A stretch of 64,000 nucleotides of DNA from Mycolicibacterium sediminis. Its GTDB lineage: Bacteria > Actinomycetota > Actinomycetes > Mycobacteriales > Mycobacteriaceae. The stretch lies in NCBI RefSeq assembly GCF_010731735.1, contig NZ_AP022588.1, positions 4,774,001 through 4,838,000 of the forward strand. Reading direction: 5' to 3'. The position numbers were made by a program, and so were the translations under genes. This document shows, piece after piece, positions 34,698 through 42,970 of this stretch (positions are counted from its first letter, which is position 1; every line of letters begins with the position of its first letter). The notes beneath the pieces were generated by a model. The model made no database searches. It saw only the letters and a list, made by a program, of their open reading frames with translations, and was not told the DNA's origin.

Positions 34698-35131
34698 TCA
34701 GCCTCGACTCGCTTCTTGAGGTCCTTGAGGGCGGTGTCGATCAGGCGGCGCTCCGCCTTGCGCTTGAGCAGACCGATCATCGGTATCGCCAGGTCGACCG
34801 CCAGCTCGTAGGTGACGTCCGTACCGGATCCCTTGGGCGACAACCGGTATGCGCCGTCGAGTGCCTTGAGCAGCGAACTCGACACCAGCGACCAGGTGAC
34901 CGACATGTGGTCGGCCGGCCAGGTGTAGGACAGCACCATCGTGTCCCTGAGCACGGCGGCGTCCAACAGCAGGCGCGCGGTGCGGGGGTAGCCCTCGTCG
35001 TCGACCTCGAGGACCTCGGTCTCCTTGTACTCACCGACCCAGTCGGGGTACGAGCCGATGTCGGCGATGACATCCATCACGGTGCCCGGATCGGCATCCA
35101 TGTAGATCGTCTGTGCAGTCTTGTCGGCCAC
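34694..35131 (-). CDS. SRPBCC/polyketide cyclase-like lipid-binding protein (Rv2185c-like)
   Basis: The 145-residue protein has the helix-grip fold pattern: 'MDADPGTVMDVIADIGSYPD' opening, central beta strands, and a long C-terminal helix ('IGLLKRKAERRLIDTALKDL'). Such domains bind hydrophobic ligands. The GTG at 35131 follows AAGGGGAG. It overlaps the ATPase gene by 4 bases, and a second SRPBCC gene lies just upstream, which suggests a small module handling a lipid ligand. Confidence 0.78.
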   Translation of the reverse strand: MADKTAQTIYMDADPGTVMDVIADIGSYPDWVGEYKETEVLEVDDEGYPRTARLLLDAAVLRDTMVLSYTWPADHMSVTWSLVSSSLLKALDGAYRLSPKGSGTDVTYELAVDLAIPMIGLLKRKAERRLIDTALKDLKKRVEAE

Positions 35132-35214
35132 GTGCTCCCCTTCTGGGTGTTCGCCTCGAAAGATACCCGTCCCACCCCACGCCGGTGTCCCGGTACGAGC
35201 GGTGGGTCCGTCGG

Positions 35215-35604
35215 TCACGCCAGCCGGGACACCCCGACCGGGCGGGTCGCCTCCAGGGTGCGCTTGACCTCGAAGGCCATCGCCTTGCCCGCGACGCGTC
35301 GCCGGTGGTTCATCTTCGGCAGATCCATCCTGGCCAACTCCCACGCCGCGGCACCCGCCGGCTCGGCGTGCACGAAGTAGTGCAGCACCACGCCGTCCAT
35401 GACGGCCTCGAGCCACACCTCCATGGTGCCCGTCAGCGCACCCGTGATGGTCCAGCGATGCCCCGCTGGGCCGCGGTCCTCGACCACGGTCAGCCGCAGG
35501 TCCGGCCACCACCGCCGCCAAGTGGCGGGGTTCGCGATCGCCGCGCCGACGTCCGCGGGATCGGCGCAGACGAAGGTCTCGTCGGCGATCTGGATGCTGT
35601 TCAT
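35215..35604 (-). CDS. SRPBCC-family protein (Rv2186c-like)
   Basis: The 129-residue protein resembles polyketide cyclase/dehydrase proteins: 'ADPADVGAAIANPATWRRWW' is the N-terminal helix-strand pattern, and 'LEAVMDGVVLHYFVHAEP' forms central strands. The ligand is unknown. It is 83 bp upstream of the other SRPBCC gene on the same strand and divergent from fadD15. Confidence 0.72.
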   Translation of the reverse strand: MNSIQIADETFVCADPADVGAAIANPATWRRWWPDLRLTVVEDRGPAGHRWTITGALTGTMEVWLEAVMDGVVLHYFVHAEPAGAAAWELARMDLPKMNHRRRVAGKAMAFEVKRTLEATRPVGVSRLA

Positions 35605-35670
35605 CGCCTCACAGCTTCACATACCCGCGGCCCCGCCGGCACGAGGACCCGGGACCCGAGAACGCGCGAC

Positions 35671-35676
35671 TAAACT
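35671..35676 (+). promoter_or_regulatory. -10 element (TAAACT) for fadD15
   Basis: TAAACT lies 31 nt before the fadD15 GTG, and a GGGAGG ribosome-binding site lies in between (35693-35698). This gives a conventional leader of about 25 nt, in contrast to many neighbours. Confidence 0.45.
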
Positions 35677-35707
35677 GACCCGCACATCGACCCGGGAGGC
35701 CTCGAGC

Positions 35708-37516
35708 GTGCGCGAGTTCAGCGAGCCTGCAACATTCACCGTCGGCGCGGACGACGACGTCGTCGGCGTCGTGTTCGCCCACGAACGCGAGGATCCCGAT
35801 CACGTCATCGTCCAGCGTCTCGTGAACGGAACGTGGACCGACGTCACCGCCGCGCAGATGGCCGCCGCCGTACGGGCGACCGCGCTGGGCCTGATCGCGG
35901 AGGGCGTCGCACCGGGCGACCGCGTCGCGGTGATCTCGGCGACCCGCTACGAGTGGCCGATCATCGACTTCGCGATCCTCGCCGCCGGGGCCGTCACGGT
36001 GCCGATCTACGAGACGTCGTCCGCCGAGCAGGTGCGCTTCGTGCTGGCCGACTCCGGGGCGGTCGCCGTCTTCGCCGAGACCGACGCCCACGCCGACACC
36101 ATCGAAGGCTTGCGCGGCGACCTTCCCGACCTGCGGACGGTGCTGCGGATCGATGGCGGATCCGACAGCGCCCTGGACCGGCTCGCCGCGGCGGGCGCCG
36201 GCGTCGACGCCGCGGTGCTCGACGAGCGGTTGGCTGGACTGCGGTCCTCGGACCCCGCGACGCTGATCTACACCTCCGGCACCACCGGACGCCCGAAGGG
36301 CTGCCAGCTCACCCATTCCAACCTCCTCCACGAGATCCGTGGCGCCAAGGCCTGCTTCCCCGACCAGCTCGCCAAGGGCGAGAAGCTCCTGGTGTTCCTG
36401 CCCTTGGCGCACGTGCTGGCGCGCGCGATCACCGTCGCCGCCTACACCAATAAGGTCACCCTCGGCTTCACCAGCGACATCAAGAACCTGGTGCCGACGC
36501 TGGGCGTGTTCAAGCCGACGCTGGTCGTGTCGGTCCCCCGGGTGTTCGAGAAGGTCTACAACACCGCCGAGCAGAACGCACGCAACGGCGGCAAGGGCAC
36601 GATCTTCGAGCGCGCGGCCGACACGGCCATCGCGTGGAGCATGGCGCAGGACGACGGCGGGGCGGGGCTGCTGCTCAAGGCCAAGCACGCGGTGTTCGAC
36701 AGGCTGGTCTACGGCAAGCTGCGCGCGGCGCTGGGCGGGAACTGTCACTCCGCCATCTCCGGCGGCGCGCCGCTGGGTGCGCGCCTGGGCCACTTCTACC
36801 GCGGCGTGGGCCTGTCGATCTACGAGGGCTACGGCCTCACCGAGACCAGTGCCGCGATCACCGTCAACCGCGTCAACGGCCTCAAGGTCGGGTCGGTCGG
36901 AAAGCTTTTGCCCGGCAACGCGATGCGCATCGGCGACGATGGTGAGCTGCTGGTGTCCGGCGGCGTCGTCTTCAGCGGCTACTGGCACAACCAGGAGGAG
37001 ACCGACGCCGTCTTCACCGACGGGTGGTTCCACACCGGCGATCTCGGTGCCATCGACGACGAGGGCTTCCTCTCGATCGTCGGGCGCAAGAAGGAGATCA
37101 TCGTCACCGCGGGCGGCAAGAACGTCGCGCCCGCCCTGCTCGAGGATCGCCTGCGGGCGCATCCGCTGATCAGTCAGGCGATGTGCGTGGGCGACCAGCA
37201 GCCGTTCATCGCCGCGCTGATCACCATCGACCCGGAGGCGTTCGAGGGGTGGAAGGAGCGCAACCGCAAGGACTCCGGCGCGTCGGTCGCCGACCTGACC
37301 GAGGATCCCGACCTGCTGGCCGAGATCGACCTCGCGGTCAAGGAGGCGAACCAGGCCGTGTCGAACGCCGAGGCGATCCGCAAGTTCCGCATCCTGCCGG
37401 TCGACTTCACCGAGGACACCGGCGAACTGACCCCCACGCTCAAGGTGAAGCGCAAGGTCGTCGCCGAGAAGTTCGCCGGCGACGTGGAGGCGCTGTACGC
37501 GAAGGTCGGCGGCTAA
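35708..37516 (+). CDS. fadD15: FadD15, long-chain fatty-acid--CoA ligase
   Basis: The 602-residue AMP-forming ligase activates long-chain fatty acids with ATP and CoA. The P-loop-like motif 'IYTSGTTGRPKGC' is at 187-199, the family motif 'YEGYGLTETSAAITVNR' follows, and 'GWFHTGDLGAIDDEGFLSI' and 'GRKKEIIVTAGGKNVAP' complete the catalytic set. I chose the GTG at 35708, which has GGGAGG about 9 nt upstream; the longer frame has no family similarity. Neighbours suggest that acyl-CoA feeds the PlsC-like and PIM acylation steps. Confidence 0.92.
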   Translation: MREFSEPATFTVGADDDVVGVVFAHEREDPDHVIVQRLVNGTWTDVTAAQMAAAVRATALGLIAEGVAPGDRVAVISATRYEWPIIDFAILAAGAVTVPIYETSSAEQVRFVLADSGAVAVFAETDAHADTIEGLRGDLPDLRTVLRIDGGSDSALDRLAAAGAGVDAAVLDERLAGLRSSDPATLIYTSGTTGRPKGCQLTHSNLLHEIRGAKACFPDQLAKGEKLLVFLPLAHVLARAITVAAYTNKVTLGFTSDIKNLVPTLGVFKPTLVVSVPRVFEKVYNTAEQNARNGGKGTIFERAADTAIAWSMAQDDGGAGLLLKAKHAVFDRLVYGKLRAALGGNCHSAISGGAPLGARLGHFYRGVGLSIYEGYGLTETSAAITVNRVNGLKVGSVGKLLPGNAMRIGDDGELLVSGGVVFSGYWHNQEETDAVFTDGWFHTGDLGAIDDEGFLSIVGRKKEIIVTAGGKNVAPALLEDRLRAHPLISQAMCVGDQQPFIAALITIDPEAFEGWKERNRKDSGASVADLTEDPDLLAEIDLAVKEANQAVSNAEAIRKFRILPVDFTEDTGELTPTLKVKRKVVAEKFAGDVEALYAKVGG

Positions 37517-38655
37517 CCGGTCAGCAGCTCGCCGAGCCGGCGAGCCTTGCTCTTCCACTGCCACTCGTCGACCACCCACCGGCGGCCCGCCGCACCCATC
37601 GCGGCCGCACGGTCTGGATCGGCGAGCAGGTCGCCGACCGCCGCCGCGATGGCACCGACGTCCTCGCCGTCGACGACCACACCCGTCTCGCCGTCGCGTA
37701 CCGACTCGGGCGCTCCGCCCGACCTGCCGGCGACGACCGGGACGCCGGTCGCCGACGCCTCGAGGTACACGATGCCCAGACCCTCGACGTCGAGACCACC
37801 GCCCCGTGTCCGGCAGGGCATCGCGAAGACGTCGGCCATCGCATGGTGGGCGGGCAGCTCGTCGGCGGGCACCCCGTCGGTGAAGACGACGCCGTCGGTG
37901 ACCCCGAGTTCGCCTGCCAGAGCGTGCAATCGGGCGCGATAGGGCCCGCCGCCGACGATCACCAGCGCGGCGTCGGACACCCGGGCCACGATCTCGGGCA
38001 GCGCACGGATCAGCATGTCCTGTCCCTTGCGGGGTACCAGCCGCGACACGCAGACCACCACCGGGCGGTCACCCAGTCCGTACCGCATCCGCAACCGCTC
38101 CCCTGCGCCGGGATCCGGGACGAAGCGGTCGGTGTCGACGCCCGGCGACAGCCGTTCCAGAGCAGCATCCGGACCGAACGCCGAGGCGAATCTGCCCCGG
38201 GTGTACTGGCTGATGAACGTCACCACGTCGGCGTCGTTCCCGATGCGGCGCAACGCCATTCGGGCCAGCGGCAGCATCGACCAGCCCACCTCGTGCCCGT
38301 GGGTGGAGGCGACCACGCGGCGCGCCCCCGCGGTTCGTGCCACCGGTCCCAGCAGCGCGAGCGGCGCCGCCGCGCCGAACCACACGGTGTCGACGCCGTG
38401 GTCGCCGATGAGCCGCCGCATCCGCCGCGCCACGGATGGCTCGGGGAGCATCAGCGTGGTCGGGTGCCGCACCACGCGGTACCCCCGTGCGGCCGCGTGA
38501 CGGTCGTAGTCCTCGCACCCCTTCCACGTCGGCGCGTACACCACGAGGTCGTGTCGGCCGCCCTCGACCAGCTCGTCGACCAGGTTCTCCAGATATGACT
38601 GGATGCCGCCACGACGCGGCGGGAAGTCGTTGGTGACCAGCAGCACCCGATTCAC
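37513..38655 (-). CDS. pimB: PimB', second mannosyltransferase of PIM synthesis
   Basis: The 380-residue GT4 enzyme adds the second mannose to phosphatidylinositol monomannoside on the cytosolic face, using GDP-mannose. Evidence includes the N-terminal 'TNDFPPRRGGIQSYLENL', acceptor-side 'STHGHEVGW', donor domain 'VSRLVPRKGQDMLI' and the EX7E motif in 'EGLGIVYLEASATGVPVV'. Length and position match Rv2188c, the enzyme shown to be PimB'. It converges on fadD15 with a 4-base overlap. Confidence 0.92.
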   Translation of the reverse strand: MNRVLLVTNDFPPRRGGIQSYLENLVDELVEGGRHDLVVYAPTWKGCEDYDRHAAARGYRVVRHPTTLMLPEPSVARRMRRLIGDHGVDTVWFGAAAPLALLGPVARTAGARRVVASTHGHEVGWSMLPLARMALRRIGNDADVVTFISQYTRGRFASAFGPDAALERLSPGVDTDRFVPDPGAGERLRMRYGLGDRPVVVCVSRLVPRKGQDMLIRALPEIVARVSDAALVIVGGGPYRARLHALAGELGVTDGVVFTDGVPADELPAHHAMADVFAMPCRTRGGGLDVEGLGIVYLEASATGVPVVAGRSGGAPESVRDGETGVVVDGEDVGAIAAAVGDLLADPDRAAAMGAAGRRWVVDEWQWKSKARRLGELLTG

Positions 38656-38664
38656 CGCGTCAGG

Positions 38665-39420
38665 CTATCCGCCGAGCCACTGCCGCCACTCGACGAGGAC
38701 CGCGCCGAGGTCCGACCCCAGGACCGTGCGGACGGCCTCGTCGATTCCGACGTGGCCCGGTCCGCACGCCGCGAGGTAGAGCCGCCGCAGCGCGTCGACC
38801 CCCCAGCGGTCGGCGACGAACCGGGCGAACCACCACGCCCGGTCGTAGGCCGCCGATCGGGTGGCGCCCACGGTCTCGAGGTCGGCGTCGGTGGGCACCC
38901 GCGCCATGGCGGCGGCGCCCTCGGGGCCCGGACGTGGTGCCGGTGGGCGGCCGACGTAGTCGGCGACGCCCTCGGTGAGCCAGCGGGGCGCATCCGGTGC
39001 GGTCTGCGCGCGGGCGGCGAAGTGCAGCAGTTCGTGACGCAGGACGATGCGCAGCGTGGCGTCGCTCAGCCCCGCGGCGCCGGGTGCGAACACGACGCAG
39101 TTGGCCGTCGTGACCGCGGCGATGTCCGGTCCGAGGTCCTGACCACCGCTCAGCGTGACGAATTGATCCGGCGAGCCCGTCACGGTGATGACCAGGTGAC
39201 GCGGCCAGGAGTCACCCCAGAACGCGGTGACCGCATCGACGGCGCCGTCGAGTTCGCGGCGGATCCGGTCGGCGAGGGCGATGGTCGCCGGACCGCCCAT
39301 CGGGATGACCTCGGCGGTGCGGCCGTCGTGCAGCTGGTGTCCGGTGGTCGCCGCGGCGGGTACCGGGACGGGAGGCGGCGCCGGCGACGACCCGGGCCGG
39401 CCGAGCAGGGCGACGCCCAT
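38665..39420 (-). CDS. Exported HExxH metallopeptidase-like protein (Rv2189c-like)
   Basis: The 251-residue protein contains His129-Glu-Leu-Leu-His133 ('LRHELLHFAARA') and a downstream glutamate in 'RWLTEGVADYVG' (Glu150), the gluzincin zinc-ligand layout of 'peptidase MA-like' proteins. It should sit outside the membrane. From the ATG at 39420 only a stub of the signal segment remains. The same frame upstream encodes 'TRRRFLGLLLVAELA', a typical signal/TM start, but contains no ATG, GTG or TTG back to a stop, so the true initiation codon is unclear. It lies downstream of ripC. Confidence 0.65.
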   Translation of the reverse strand: MGVALLGRPGSSPAPPPVPVPAAATTGHQLHDGRTAEVIPMGGPATIALADRIRRELDGAVDAVTAFWGDSWPRHLVITVTGSPDQFVTLSGGQDLGPDIAAVTTANCVVFAPGAAGLSDATLRIVLRHELLHFAARAQTAPDAPRWLTEGVADYVGRPPAPRPGPEGAAAMARVPTDADLETVGATRSAAYDRAWWFARFVADRWGVDALRRLYLAACGPGHVGIDEAVRTVLGSDLGAVLVEWRQWLGG

Positions 39421-39475
39421 CGCCAGTTCCGCAACCAGGAGGAGACCGAGGAACCGGCGTCGAGTACCGGTGGGC

Positions 39476-40609
39476 TCAGTAACGACGAACGTTGTGGATC
39501 GGCGCGTTGTTCACCGGGGCAACGGCCACCGGGGAACCGTAGGTCGACGCGTGCACCATCATCCCGTCACCGATGTAGATGCCGACGTGTGACGCGTCGG
39601 AGTAGTAGGTGACGAGGTCACCCGGCTGCATCTGATCGGTGGACACCGCCTGGCCGCCCTGCGCGAGCGCCTGGCTGGAGTGCGGGAGGTTGACGCCGGC
39701 CTGACCGAAGGCCCACATCACCAGACCGGAGCAGTCGAAGGCGTTGGGACCGGAGGCACCCCACGAGTACGGCGAGCCGATGCGGGTGAGCGCGGCCTGC
39801 ACCGCGGTCGAGCCCTCCACGCCGGGACCGGCGGGGACGACCGCGCCCTCCGGCGGAGCGATGTCGGGCATGGGGGCGGCCGCGAGCACCTCGGGGCCAC
39901 CGTCACCCGGGGGTACGGCGTCGGGGGCGGGTGCGGGAGCCGGTGCGGGCGGGATCGCGGCGAGCGCCTCGCGCTGGGCGGGGGTCAGCGCCGTGTACTG
40001 CGACTTGACGACGGCGATCTGCACCTGCAGCTTGCTCTGCTTGGACTGGAGGTCGGCGCGGACGGCGGCGGCCTGCTCGGCGGCGGTCTTCGCCTCGGCG
40101 GCCGACTTGGCGGACGCGGACTCGGTGACCACCGCCTCCTGGCTGACCTTCTGGAAGTTCTTCATCTGTGCGGACATCTCGGTGGCCATCACGCGCTGCA
40201 CGGCGAGCTGGTCGATGAGGCGCTGTGGCGAGTCGGCGGTCAGCATGGCGTCGAGACCGTCGGTCCGGCCGCCCATGTACTGCGCCGCAGCAACCTTGTC
40301 GACCGCCGACTGAAACGTTGCCAGCTGAACCTTGGCGGAATCGGCGGCGGCGGCGTCGGCAGCGTGTTGAGCATCGGCTACCTGCTGCGCGGCGACCTTT
40401 CCGTCCAGATCCAGCTGCGCGCTGTGCATGGCCTCGGTGGTCTGCTCCGCCTGCCGGGACAGTTCGTTGAGCTTTGCCAGGGCGTCATCCGCGGGATCGG
40501 CCTGCACACCGCTGGCCAAAATCGCTGACGCTACAGTCAATCCCGCTATCGCACAGACGACGGGTCGACGGATTCCACGTGTGAGCCGGAGTGTGCGGTC
40601 GAACGTCAA
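39476..40609 (-). CDS. ripC: RipC-like NlpC/P60 peptidoglycan endopeptidase
   Basis: The 377-residue secreted hydrolase cuts within peptidoglycan stems. It has a signal peptide (about 1-37, 'ADPADD' after cleavage), a long Ala/Gln-rich coiled coil (45-205), a Pro/Ala linker (220-262) and an NlpC/P60 domain with Cys293 in 'FDCSGLVMW', His341 in 'SHVGIYIG' and His353 in 'MVHAS'. This architecture matches Rv2190c, whose coiled coil interacts with FtsEX in mycobacteria. The start is a TTG with AAGGA about 12 nt upstream. Confidence 0.88.
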   Translation of the reverse strand: MTFDRTLRLTRGIRRPVVCAIAGLTVASAILASGVQADPADDALAKLNELSRQAEQTTEAMHSAQLDLDGKVAAQQVADAQHAADAAAADSAKVQLATFQSAVDKVAAAQYMGGRTDGLDAMLTADSPQRLIDQLAVQRVMATEMSAQMKNFQKVSQEAVVTESASAKSAAEAKTAAEQAAAVRADLQSKQSKLQVQIAVVKSQYTALTPAQREALAAIPPAPAPAPAPDAVPPGDGGPEVLAAAPMPDIAPPEGAVVPAGPGVEGSTAVQAALTRIGSPYSWGASGPNAFDCSGLVMWAFGQAGVNLPHSSQALAQGGQAVSTDQMQPGDLVTYYSDASHVGIYIGDGMMVHASTYGSPVAVAPVNNAPIHNVRRY

Positions 40610-40760
40610 GATCTATGCGTCCTTCAACTACCGTTGTGAGCCGGGTCGAACCGTACGAGGTCTCGATTAGGTTACGAAACGGCATCGGGGTTGTCCAACA
40701 GAGGACGCAAATTTAACAGGAGTCACGGAATATTTTCGCTGTGAGTTCGGTTCGAACCCC

Positions 40761-41012
40761 TCAGGCAACACCCTCCTGGCCGTGACGGTGGATGGGCACC
40801 AGCCGCAGCCGCGGCGCCAGACCCACGTCAGCCAGCACCTCGAGCGCCCGCTGCTCGTCGACGTCGAGCGTTTCAGGAATTCCCAGCAAAACACTCACCA
40901 CGCAGTCGGCGCACCCCGGGCCGCGGACGGCGCAGTCGTCGCAGTCGATGACCACGCTGCCGGTGTCCGGCACGTCGATGCCGGCGGTCTCCGGCATGTC
41001 GTTTGGTGCCAT
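40761..41012 (-). CDS. Small four-cysteine protein of unknown function
   Basis: The 83-residue protein has a Cys-x2-Cys-x6-Cys-x2-Cys motif at 24, 27, 34 and 37 ('VIDCDDCAVRGPGCADCVVS'), which could bind zinc or an iron-sulfur cluster. The rest is a short helix and a basic strand ('LAPRLRLVPIHRHGQ'). A GAGAGGAG ribosome-binding site precedes the ATG. It sits upstream of ripC on the same strand with a 151-bp gap. I recall similar small actinobacterial proteins but no function. Confidence 0.65.
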   Translation of the reverse strand: MAPNDMPETAGIDVPDTGSVVIDCDDCAVRGPGCADCVVSVLLGIPETLDVDEQRALEVLADVGLAPRLRLVPIHRHGQEGVA

Positions 41013-41107
41013 CACGGCACTCCTCTCATTGGGTTGTTCGCACGCTAACGACGACCACCGACAACCCCGGTCGGCGTGTGAACCACATCCGTGTCGGTCG
41101 CCGGGCC

Positions 41108-41113
41108 TACGGT
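41108..41113 (+). promoter_or_regulatory. -10 element (TACGGT) of the exonuclease/GIY-YIG gene
   Basis: TACGGT is followed by exactly 7 nt and the ATG at 41121, so a leaderless transcript is predicted. This supports the ATG over an upstream in-frame GTG at 41091. Confidence 0.5.
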
Positions 41114-41120
41114 CACCGCC

Positions 41121-42965
41121 ATGGGTCGACCACGCCTCGCCGAACCCGAGCAGCTGGCGCTCGACATGACCCTGGAGGACGGCGGAGCGGGGCTCGCGCT
41201 GCACGACACCACGTTCGTCGTGGTCGACCTCGAGACCACGGGCGGCCGGTCCACCGATTCGGCGCCCGGCCGCGGCGACCACGACCGGATCACCGAGATC
41301 GGCGCCGTCAAGATCCGCGGCGGGCGGGTGATCGGCGAACTCGGCACGCTGGTCGATCCCGGCCGCTCGATCCCGCCGAAGATCGTCGCGCTGACCGGCA
41401 TCACCACCGCCATGGTGTGCGACGCCCCCCGGATCGAGTCGGTGCTGCCGTCGTTCCTCGAGTTCTCCAGGGGCGCCGTGCTCGTCGCCCACAACGCGGG
41501 CTTCGACGTCGGATTCCTACGGGCCGCCGCCGAGCGGTGCGGCATCCCGTGGCCCCGACCGCCGGTGCTGTGCACGGTGAAGCTGGCCCGCCGGGTGCTG
41601 ACGCGCGAGGAGGCGCCGAGCGTTCGGCTGTCGGCCCTGGCGGAGCTGTTCCGCGCCACCACCACGCCGACCCACCGTGCCCTCGACGACGCCCGCGCGA
41701 CGGTCGACGTCCTGCACGCGCTCATCGAGCGGGTGGGCAACCAGGGCGTCCACACCTTCGCCGACCTTCGGGCGTACCTGCCCGACGTCACCGCGGCGCA
41801 ACGCAGCAAGCGCCACCTGGCCCGGGCGATGCCGGCCCGGCCGGGGGTGTACCTGTTCCGCGGGCCGTCCGACGAGGTGCTCTACGTCGGGACCGCCGTG
41901 GACCTGCGGCGCCGGGTCGCCCAGTACTTCAACGGCGCCGATCCGCGTACCCGGATGAAGGAGATGGTCGCCCTCGCGTCCCGCGTCGACCACGTCGAGT
42001 GCGCCCACGACCTCGAGGCGGGCGTGCGGGAACTGCGCCTGCTCGCCGCGCACGCACCGCCGTACAACCGACGATCGAAGTTCCCACACAAGTGGTGGTG
42101 GGTCGTGCTCACCGAGGAGCCGTTCCCCCGGTTCTCGGTGGTGCGCTCCCCCAGGCACGACCGGATGATCGGGCCGTTCCGCCTGCGCGCCGACGCCGCC
42201 GAGACCGCGGCCCTGCTGGCGCGGTTCACCGGGGTGCGCACGTGCGCCTCGCGTCTCTCCCGATCGGCGCGCCACGGACGGGCGTGCCCGGAGCGGGAGC
42301 TGTCCCCGTGTCCCGCGGCGCGCGAGGCGACCGCCGAGGAGTACGCGCCCGGCCCGGCACGAGCCGAACGGCTCATCGCCGGCTACGAGCACACCGCCCT
42401 GCGGGCGGTCCTCGCAGAGGTCGACGACCTGGCCGCCCGCGGGCGCTACGAGACGGCGGCGCGGCTGCGCGACCATGCCGCCACCGCGATCGACGCACTG
42501 TGGCGCGGACAGCGCCTCCGGGCACTCGTCGACGTCGACGAGATGGTGGCCGCCCGACCCGACGGCGCGGGCGGCTGGCACCTCGTCGTCGTCCGGCACG
42601 GTCAGCTGAGCGCCGCGGGCAACGCTGGGCGGGGAGTGCCGCCGATGCCGGTGGTGGAGGCCATCAGCGCGGCTGCCCAGACGATCCTGCCGACGCAGGC
42701 GCCGCTGGGCGGTGCGCTCGTCGAGGAGACGGCGCTGATCGCCCGGTGGCTCGCTCAGCCGGGCGTGCGGGTGGTCCGGGTCAGCACGGAGTCGGAGAAC
42801 GGGTACGCCAGCCCGATCGGGGCGGCCGGGGTGCTCGCCGAGTGGTCGGCACTGGCTCGGTCGGCGCGCATCGCGGCCCGGCAGCCCGCCGACGAGCCCT
42901 ACGACGACCGGTACGGGTCGAGCGTCACCCCGCGAACCAGATCACTGGACGTCCAGGCGTCGTGA
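41121..42965 (+). CDS. DEDDh exonuclease fused to GIY-YIG (UvrC/Cho-like) nuclease
   Basis: The 614-residue protein joins two nucleases. Residues about 30-205 are a DnaQ-like 3'-5' exonuclease: Asp36 and Glu38 in 'VVVDLETTGG', 'AHNAGFDVGF' and 'HRALDDARATVD'. Residues about 235-330 are a GIY-YIG domain ('GVYLFRGPSDEVLYVGTAVD'), followed by a Cys-containing segment and a UvrC-type helical region. This fusion is annotated as DNA polymerase III epsilon-like in mycobacteria (Rv2191 position). A role in nucleotide excision or crosslink repair is inferred from the UvrC-like half. It converges on trpD 5 bp away. Confidence 0.85.
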   Translation: MGRPRLAEPEQLALDMTLEDGGAGLALHDTTFVVVDLETTGGRSTDSAPGRGDHDRITEIGAVKIRGGRVIGELGTLVDPGRSIPPKIVALTGITTAMVCDAPRIESVLPSFLEFSRGAVLVAHNAGFDVGFLRAAAERCGIPWPRPPVLCTVKLARRVLTREEAPSVRLSALAELFRATTTPTHRALDDARATVDVLHALIERVGNQGVHTFADLRAYLPDVTAAQRSKRHLARAMPARPGVYLFRGPSDEVLYVGTAVDLRRRVAQYFNGADPRTRMKEMVALASRVDHVECAHDLEAGVRELRLLAAHAPPYNRRSKFPHKWWWVVLTEEPFPRFSVVRSPRHDRMIGPFRLRADAAETAALLARFTGVRTCASRLSRSARHGRACPERELSPCPAAREATAEEYAPGPARAERLIAGYEHTALRAVLAEVDDLAARGRYETAARLRDHAATAIDALWRGQRLRALVDVDEMVAARPDGAGGWHLVVVRHGQLSAAGNAGRGVPPMPVVEAISAAAQTILPTQAPLGGALVEETALIARWLAQPGVRVVRVSTESENGYASPIGAAGVLAEWSALARSARIAARQPADEPYDDRYGSSVTPRTRSLDVQAS

Positions 42966-42970
42966 CGGGC

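Noticed and set aside
40610..40760. Possible c-di-AMP riboswitch ahead of ripC
   Set aside because: Some mycobacterial cell-wall hydrolase genes have such leaders, but I found none of its conserved segments in this 151-bp gap.
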